Part shown: piece by piece, positions 32,071-36,806 of the stretch
How the letters are laid out: each line of letters begins with the position of its first letter
Position numbering within the stretch: the stretch's first letter is position 1
Source: Myxococcales bacterium
Lineage (GTDB): Bacteria > Myxococcota_A > Polyangia > Fen-1088
Assembly: GCA_003153015.1 (NCBI GenBank)
Contig: PMBS01000360.1
Coordinates: 1-36,806, forward strand
Reading direction: 5' to 3'
Length of the DNA: 36,806 bases
The notes under the pieces: model-generated
The model's database searches: none
Seen by the model: only the letters and a program-made list of their open reading frames with translations
What the model was told of the DNA's origin: nothing
Position numbers and translations under genes: made by a program

Positions 32071-33069
32071 ATGACAAGCGTCTGGCCTTCGCTGCTAGCT
32101 GCCTGGTTCGCCGGGTTGACGGCGTGCGGGTGCAGCGTGGATCAGCGTTCGCTGGGTAGCCTGGGCGCACCTCAGGGGGAGGCCGGCACAGCGGCGGATG
32201 TTCTCGTCGATGCGCCGGTCGACGGACCGGTCGATGCGTCGGTCGATGGGCTGACAGACAGCCAAGATGCCCTGGCTGGTGAGGCGGACGCTGGGCCGGA
32301 GATTTGGGTCCCCTTCCAGCCACCGAGCCTTCACCCTGCGCTCGCGAATTTGCCCGCGAGTCAGGCAGATCCGACCCTGACCGCCGACGAGCTGGAACTC
32401 TACTTTTCGAGCAATCCCAACACCGACTATGACATTTGGCTAGTTCAACGAGCTAGCAGCACGGCGCCGTGGGGCACGCCGGCCAAGGTCGACCAACTAT
32501 CGAGCACCTCTCTGGACGAAACGCCGGAGGTTTCAGCCGACGGGCTGACCATCTACCTCGCGAGCGATCGCGCCGGAGCGGGCGAGCACCTTTGGGTGTC
32601 CCACCGTGCGACACGAGCCGATTCCTGGGATACTCCGGTACCGGTGACTGACTTCGTTGGGGGAGACAAAGACTTGTCGCCCTCGCTGCAGCGAGATCAA
32701 CTGATGATGGCGTTCGCTTCCCTACGTGGGGGTGACTGGGATATCTACATAACCACTCGCCGGTTGATCACTGACCCGTGGGGTCCGCCCAGAGCCCTCT
32801 CGGAATTGAATTCCACTGCATACGATTGGGATCCGGCCCTGTACCGCGGGGGAAACAGCATCATGTTTGCGTCGCGACGCTCGAACCCGTTGAACTCGCT
32901 TTTTCATGCCGCGCGCGGCTCGGCGGCGGAGTCCTTTTCTGCCCCGCAGGAGGCCACCGAGTTCAACGTCCTCGGCAACGCTGGTGATCCCTGGCTATCG
33001 GATGATGGACGCCACATCGTGTTTGATTCGCGCGGCGGCCCCTCCAAGATCTACGAAGCCTACCGGTAG
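32071..33069 (+). CDS. Lipoprotein with TolB-like beta-propeller
   Basis: From the ATG at 32071 this is 332 residues with a signal ending in the lipobox LTAC (mature Cys near residue 19). A short Asp/Val/Ala tandem segment (VDAPVDGPVDASVDG, about residues 46-60) serves as linker. The rest repeats the WD40-like/PD40 pattern, for example DELELYFSSN, DGLTIYLASDRAG, DQLMMAFASLRGG, NSIMFASRR and DGRHIVFDSRGG, giving about five blades. Such propellers scaffold protein or glycan contacts at the cell surface. No catalytic residue set is visible. Divergent from the mannanase across a 90-bp gap; its stop directly abuts the stop of the next gene, with 0 bp between. Confidence 0.85.
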   Translation: MTSVWPSLLAAWFAGLTACGCSVDQRSLGSLGAPQGEAGTAADVLVDAPVDGPVDASVDGLTDSQDALAGEADAGPEIWVPFQPPSLHPALANLPASQADPTLTADELELYFSSNPNTDYDIWLVQRASSTAPWGTPAKVDQLSSTSLDETPEVSADGLTIYLASDRAGAGEHLWVSHRATRADSWDTPVPVTDFVGGDKDLSPSLQRDQLMMAFASLRGGDWDIYITTRRLITDPWGPPRALSELNSTAYDWDPALYRGGNSIMFASRRSNPLNSLFHAARGSAAESFSAPQEATEFNVLGNAGDPWLSDDGRHIVFDSRGGPSKIYEAYR

Positions 33070-34194
33070 CTACAATCCCGCGGCCAGAACGATGGCGCCA
33101 AAGGGCCGCTCCCTCCAAGGTGTTCGCACCACGTTGGTCTTGTCTTGGCTAGTGACCACGTAGTCAACCGGACGGAGCGCGAAATCCACACCGAAGATCA
33201 TGCGCAACGACCAGCGGCCCCAAGACCGTTCGATGCCCAGAACCGCGCGTATTGTCGGGTCGAAAGCGAAGTACGCCGACGCCGGCTGCGCGTCAGGACT
33301 GCTCAACTCGGGACGGACGCGAGTTAGCTCGATCGCGAGTCCAAGGCCTGGGACGAAACGCAACTGCCACGGAAGCGCCAAGGGGCGCGAGACCCCCAGC
33401 CGAACCCCGTTGCTGAACAGCTCAGCTCCCAAGTCCCCGTTGTGAAACTGGATTGGCCAGGTGCCATAGAGATCCACTCCGAAGCGCAATCTCCAACGCT
33501 CGTACTCGATGCCGAGGGCCACCTCATTCCGCACGGTAGCCCCATCCCACCCCTGTAGTTCATAGCCGGCCAAGAGTTGCCAACTGCGCGGCCTCGCAGC
33601 GTACGCATCATTCGGATGCGGCGTCGGCGCCGCGGTTTGCTTCGCGACGCCTTCCGAGGCTGGCCGTGGCGCAGCGACTTCGAGGGATTGCTCATAGTCG
33701 TTGCGGGTCACGCCTATGAGCTTTCCCGCCAGCAGGGCTTCAAGCGAACTCTGTGCCACGAGCGCCAGGCTCTCGAGTGCCACGTTGTCCAAGCCGTGGT
33801 CCAGTCCAATGCGCCGAACGAACACGCGCTCGGTGGCAGCGTCTGTGATGTACAACTTGACTTCATGATCCGCCGCAGCATCGATCCATAGATTGGCAAA
33901 GAGCGACGGTTGCCGCGGGCCAAATCTTGCGACGCTGCGTGGATCCACGGACGCCACTCGCTCAAATTGGGGCGTCACCGCGATGAAAGACAGAGAATCC
34001 GTCAACGATTTCGTGATGGCAGCGAAGGAGCGGTCACTGCCAGCAACCACTACTTTCACTTCGCCCCGTGAAGGCGGCATGGCAAAGAGCGGCCGCCCGC
34101 CCAGCATGTTGGTGGCGAGAAACAGGACGAGGATGGGCAGCCCAGGAGACAATCTTCGACTAACAATACCCGATCTAAGTCGCGTCCCGATCAC
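33070..34194 (-). CDS. Exported protein with C-terminal beta-barrel-like domain
   Basis: This 374-residue protein has an N-terminal signal (LSPGLPILVLFLATNMLGG region). The mature N-terminal domain (about 45-165) is mixed alpha/beta (VKVVVAGSDRSFAAITKSL, then VALESLALVAQSSLEALLAGK). A Pro/Ala hinge follows, then alternating strands (WQLLAGYELQGWDG, VALGIEYERWRLRFGVDLYG, WSLRMIFGVDFALRP) to a terminal Leu, suggesting an outer-membrane barrel. It lies 8 bp downstream of the second anti-sigma gene and is probably the third gene of that operon. The size (374) and layout closely parallel the 28630 protein beside the first sigma factor. Function unknown; a signal sensor for the sigma module is one possibility. 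Confidence 0.7.
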   Translation of the reverse strand: MIGTRLRSGIVSRRLSPGLPILVLFLATNMLGGRPLFAMPPSRGEVKVVVAGSDRSFAAITKSLTDSLSFIAVTPQFERVASVDPRSVARFGPRQPSLFANLWIDAAADHEVKLYITDAATERVFVRRIGLDHGLDNVALESLALVAQSSLEALLAGKLIGVTRNDYEQSLEVAAPRPASEGVAKQTAAPTPHPNDAYAARPRSWQLLAGYELQGWDGATVRNEVALGIEYERWRLRFGVDLYGTWPIQFHNGDLGAELFSNGVRLGVSRPLALPWQLRFVPGLGLAIELTRVRPELSSPDAQPASAYFAFDPTIRAVLGIERSWGRWSLRMIFGVDFALRPVDYVVTSQDKTNVVRTPWRERPFGAIVLAAGL

Positions 34195-34202
34195 TAATAG
34201 GG

Positions 34203-35090
34203 CTAGCGGCTAGGTCCCGGCTCCGTCGGGGCATTCGGCTTTGCGGCCAGGGCGGCCAGCCGTTCTTTCGCGCGGTTCGCGTAGATCGATGCAGGATGAC
34301 GTTCCAGCACGTCTCGCCAAGCCGCAGCTTCGGCGGCCGAACGCCCCAGATGCCCAAGCGCCATCGCACGGCCCACCAAAGCCTCTTCCGCAACGTCCCC
34401 GGGCCGGGCCAGATACTGGTTGAACTGTGCCAGCGCCTGGTCCGGCAAGCCCCTTTCAAGGAACAATCGCCCGGCAAGAGCAAACGACACCCGCGTCTCA
34501 CGCGCCGCCGGATAGAGGTGCTGTAGCTTCAGGTGAACGGCGATGGCGGCGTCGACCTTGCCCTCGCTGCGCAGAGCGAGCGCTTGTGCGAATAGCGCGG
34601 CTGCCGACGCCTGTGCGCGCGGGAACCGTTGCACAGCCGGCTCGTCAGATGGAGGCACCGGCTCGGCGACGGGGCGCAGCTCGGGCTGGCTTGGGGCTGG
34701 GGCAACCTTGCGGGTTGCCACGGCTGGCTCCGGGAACAGCAAGGGGAGCGAGGATGATCGGTGTGAGCGCCAGAGGCTGGCCCCTGCCATGCTGCCGGCC
34801 AAGAGCAGCCCTGCCAGCGCGAAACCGAGCCGGAAAGCTCGTCGGTACCTGAGCCTGGCAAACCGGGGCGGGAAAAGCCCAGTCATGGCCCGTTCCACCG
34901 CCTGCCGATCGAGTAGCTCGTCTCGGGGCTGCTCCGCCAATGTTTCTCGCGTCCGTTGGGCCGCCGCCATGTGCGCCGCGCAGGCAGTGCAGGCAGCCAG
35001 GTGCAGGTTGAGATCCCGGCGTTGCGCAGCAGGCAGGGTCCCGTCCAGCGCCATGTCCATGGCCTCTTCAGGATGCAAGCAAGAATTCAT
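34203..35090 (-). CDS. Zinc-type anti-sigma factor with periplasmic TPR tail
   Basis: The start at 35090 overlaps the ECF sigma stop (ATGA, four bases); the frame extends to 35228, but that part lies inside the sigma gene. The 295 residues contain an anti-sigma N-domain with the HxxxCxxC zinc motif (H30, C34, C37), one TM helix (about 87-106), a Pro-rich stretch, and C-terminal TPR repeats (about 175-280, including AVHLKLQHLYPAARE and AAAWRDVLERHPASIYANRA). It would bind and silence its sigma factor at the inner membrane and release it on a periplasmic cue. Together with 27097-27876 it forms a pair of related TPR-tailed anti-sigma factors in this window. Confidence 0.87.
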   Translation of the reverse strand: MNSCLHPEEAMDMALDGTLPAAQRRDLNLHLAACTACAAHMAAAQRTRETLAEQPRDELLDRQAVERAMTGLFPPRFARLRYRRAFRLGFALAGLLLAGSMAGASLWRSHRSSSLPLLFPEPAVATRKVAPAPSQPELRPVAEPVPPSDEPAVQRFPRAQASAAALFAQALALRSEGKVDAAIAVHLKLQHLYPAARETRVSFALAGRLFLERGLPDQALAQFNQYLARPGDVAEEALVGRAMALGHLGRSAAEAAAWRDVLERHPASIYANRAKERLAALAAKPNAPTEPGPSR

Positions 35091-35869
35091 CGAAACACCC
35101 CCACACTCTCGGGTGAATAGCCCCGTTTTTCGAGACAGCGCCGCAGCTTGTCCTTTCCGGTGCGAAGTCGCGTCTTGGCGGTATTGAGCGGCACACCGGT
35201 AATCGAGGCAATCTCCTCCACTGAACATCCCAGAAAGAAGCGCAAGAGAACCGCTTCGGTCTGTGACTTTTTCAACTTACGTACAATGAGTTGGGCGAGC
35301 CAGGAGCACTCAACATCAGCGACGATGCCGGCGGGATCCAGCGATGCAGGTCGAGACTCACGGCTCTGATGGAAGAGGCGCAGATGTTCTACCCGAGCGC
35401 GGTCCTTGCTGCGTTCGGCAATGGCCACGCGCAACGCGATCTTCGCAGCGTAGTACGACACGTCCGCTTCAAAACGATACTGGGGCAACGCCCGAACGAT
35501 GTCGATCAGGGATTCCTGGATAGCGTCCTCAAGGTCGGGATGGGTGTATCCCATGACGCCGCGGCAAGTCCGTCGGACCGTGGGGGCAATGCCGTCGAGA
35601 AACCTGCGAACCTTGTCAGGGTCATTCCCCAGCGCCTCTCGCGCAAGCGCGGTCAGGGGTCCATGCCCTTCCTCAGCAACCGGCGTGCGGTCGCGAAGCC
35701 TACCGGACAAGAACAGGTTGTCCTCAGCTAACGACACCAATAGAGTGTGGGCGATCTCCGGGCCAGATGTCAAACCGGCTCTTCGCGGGGCACAGGATTT
35801 CATCCGCCGCGGCGGCAACGGCAGCCCTCGCAGGTCGTCTCCGTCCGAAATTGTGTTGACCGCGTGCAT
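35087..35869 (-). CDS. ECF-type RNA polymerase sigma factor
   Basis: About 260 residues from the ATG at 35869, with GAGAGG nine bases upstream; the longer frame to 35920 would overlap the gene before it. A roughly 75-residue N-terminal extension precedes region 2 (HPDLEDAIQESLIDIVRALPQYRF). Region 4 is LKKSQTEAVLLRFFLGCSVEEI followed by TGVPLNTAKTRLRTGKDKLRR. It is followed by its anti-sigma gene and by a beta-barrel-like gene. The stop of the fucosidase-like gene lies only 13 bp upstream on the same strand, so the sigma factor is probably transcribed with it. Confidence 0.88.
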   Translation of the reverse strand: MHAVNTISDGDDLRGLPLPPRRMKSCAPRRAGLTSGPEIAHTLLVSLAEDNLFLSGRLRDRTPVAEEGHGPLTALAREALGNDPDKVRRFLDGIAPTVRRTCRGVMGYTHPDLEDAIQESLIDIVRALPQYRFEADVSYYAAKIALRVAIAERSKDRARVEHLRLFHQSRESRPASLDPAGIVADVECSWLAQLIVRKLKKSQTEAVLLRFFLGCSVEEIASITGVPLNTAKTRLRTGKDKLRRCLEKRGYSPESVGVFR

Positions 35870-35882
35870 GCCCAATCGCCTC

Positions 35883-36806
35883 TCAGTTTGCGGTGGGCGA
35901 GGCCAAGCGGCCGCCCACATCGACCTCGTTGATCTTCACATCGCTGCCGGTGGCCGAGGTGGCCTGCAGTCTCACGTAGCGCGCGGTAACCGCGTTGAAT
36001 TCGGCCGAGGCCCAACCGGCCAACTGCGTGGCGCCCCACTGCCAGGTGCCGTCGTAGCCCGTCTTGAGAGTCACCGGCGTGAAGGTCGTGCCGTCGGTGC
36101 TGGACGAGATGGCGTACCCGGTGATGCGTCCCGTGTAATCCTTGGTTGCTTGCTGGGGCGCGATCTGGGGCGGCTGGTAGCTGAGCATGTCGATGCCGCT
36201 GTAGGTCTTTCCCAGATCGATGGTCAGGGACTGGGGAGCGGCCGCAGCCGATTGCCACACCGTCTCGGTGTAGTAGGTGGTGAACCCGCCGTCGTTGATT
36301 CCATCGACCGCGTTGAGGGCCTTGGATCCGGACGCTGAACTGGTGGCCATGGCGTTGACCGCGGTGATCACATGGTTGAGGTGCGGCGGTTGCGCGGGCA
36401 GGGGCGGGCGCGACGCATTTGGCGACCAGGCAGCGCCGACGGCCTTCAACTGAGCCACCACGGCCGCCTCGAGCAACCCCTGGCGATTGGGTCCGAAGTC
36501 GGGCGCGTAGTTGGTGTATTTCGGCTCGAGATCCGCCAGGTGGGTTGTGGTGTAGTTCGAGACCGCCGGACCAGCGTATCCCGCATCAGGAGGCGTCCAG
36601 AACCAGGCGTGTCCCATCTTTTGGCTCTGCCACGAAGCCAGGATGTTGCCGGCCGGGGAAAAGGCCCCGCCCTTGGGTTCCTCGTAGTAGACGATGTCGT
36701 CGTGCCACGGAATCTGCTGACCCTGGTGTTCGCAGAAGAGAGTGTTGGGGCTGATCTGGTACATGTACTCGCGGATGTCTTGATAGGGCATGATGGTCAT
36801 GCCCAT
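35883..36806 (-). CDS. Fucosidase-like protein with F5/8 type C domain, N-terminus missing
   Basis: The 307 codons in the window are the C-terminal part; the frame is open to the edge, so the true start lies beyond 36806. The first 100 residues (YMYQISPNTLFCEHQGQQ, DIVYYEEPKGGAF, MGHAWFWTP) resemble the end of the GH29 alpha-L-fucosidase barrel. Residues about 145-300 form an F5/8 type C (discoidin/CBM32-like) sugar-binding domain (MATSSASGSKALNAVDG, LTIDLGKTYSGIDMLSYQP, ARYVRLQATSATGSDVKINEVDV). The enzyme would remove fucose from plant or animal glycans, with the added module targeting the substrate. The catalytic residues cannot be checked in the fragment. Its stop is 13 bp from the ECF sigma start. 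Confidence 0.72.
   Translation of the reverse strand: MGMTIMPYQDIREYMYQISPNTLFCEHQGQQIPWHDDIVYYEEPKGGAFSPAGNILASWQSQKMGHAWFWTPPDAGYAGPAVSNYTTTHLADLEPKYTNYAPDFGPNRQGLLEAAVVAQLKAVGAAWSPNASRPPLPAQPPHLNHVITAVNAMATSSASGSKALNAVDGINDGGFTTYYTETVWQSAAAAPQSLTIDLGKTYSGIDMLSYQPPQIAPQQATKDYTGRITGYAISSSTDGTTFTPVTLKTGYDGTWQWGATQLAGWASAEFNAVTARYVRLQATSATGSDVKINEVDVGGRLASPTAN

Overview
The window looks like the chromosome of a myxobacterium (Myxococcota, probably a Polyangia-type genome). The DNA is G+C-rich. It carries lipoproteins with long Gly/Ser/Thr-rich linkers, TPR-linked Ser/Thr kinases, ECF sigma/anti-sigma pairs with periplasmic TPR tails, several PilT-type ATPases and secreted plant-polysaccharide enzymes. 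This placement is inferred from gene content; there is no rRNA or other phylogenetic marker.

Region 1 (1-2.6 kb) is accessory DNA. Three small minus-strand genes of unknown function are separated by imperfect palindromes that resemble integron attC sites. Two copies of an 84-bp structured repeat bracket the third gene. Region 2 (2.6-8.6 kb) is a tight operon: a HEAT-repeat/PilT fusion ATPase, a PilT ATPase with a TTG start, and a TPR Ser/Thr protein kinase. Region 3 (8.7-14 kb) holds single genes: a DUF2934 protein, a polytopic membrane protein, a cell-wall amidase, tadA and a hybrid sensor kinase.

Region 4 (14-20.3 kb) is a membrane-remodelling neighbourhood: an M48 metalloprotease overlapping a dynamin-like GTPase, a lipoprotein on the other strand, and a second dynamin-like GTPase with an N-terminal TPR array. 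Region 5 (20.3-25.1 kb) has an ExuT-like transporter, RNase HII (rnhB), an RRM RNA-binding protein with a small coupled gene, and an AmpG-like permease. Region 6 (25.1-36.8 kb) is a polysaccharide-degradation and regulation region: an expansin-like lipoprotein, a ConA-fold lyase-like lipoprotein, a GH26 mannanase-like lipoprotein, a beta-propeller lipoprotein and a GH29/F5-8C fucosidase-like protein. These are interleaved with two modules of ECF sigma factor, TPR anti-sigma factor and exported beta-barrel-like protein.

The most unusual finding is a palindromic repeat that lives inside protein-coding genes. A single copy sits in frame in the GTPase domain of the first dynamin (15306-15380). 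A tandem array of two 78-bp units plus one variant unit extends the C-terminus of RNase HII (22680-22906) in the opposite orientation. Each unit forms two hairpins, and the second hairpin keeps its pairing while its sequence changes. This resembles in principle the protein-embedded palindromic elements of Rickettsia, but I do not recognise the sequence family.

Convergent gene pairs here are strikingly tight, with 14-bp and 23-bp overlaps or gaps of 0, 1, 1 and 10 bp. I saw no tRNA, rRNA, CRISPR array or transposase.
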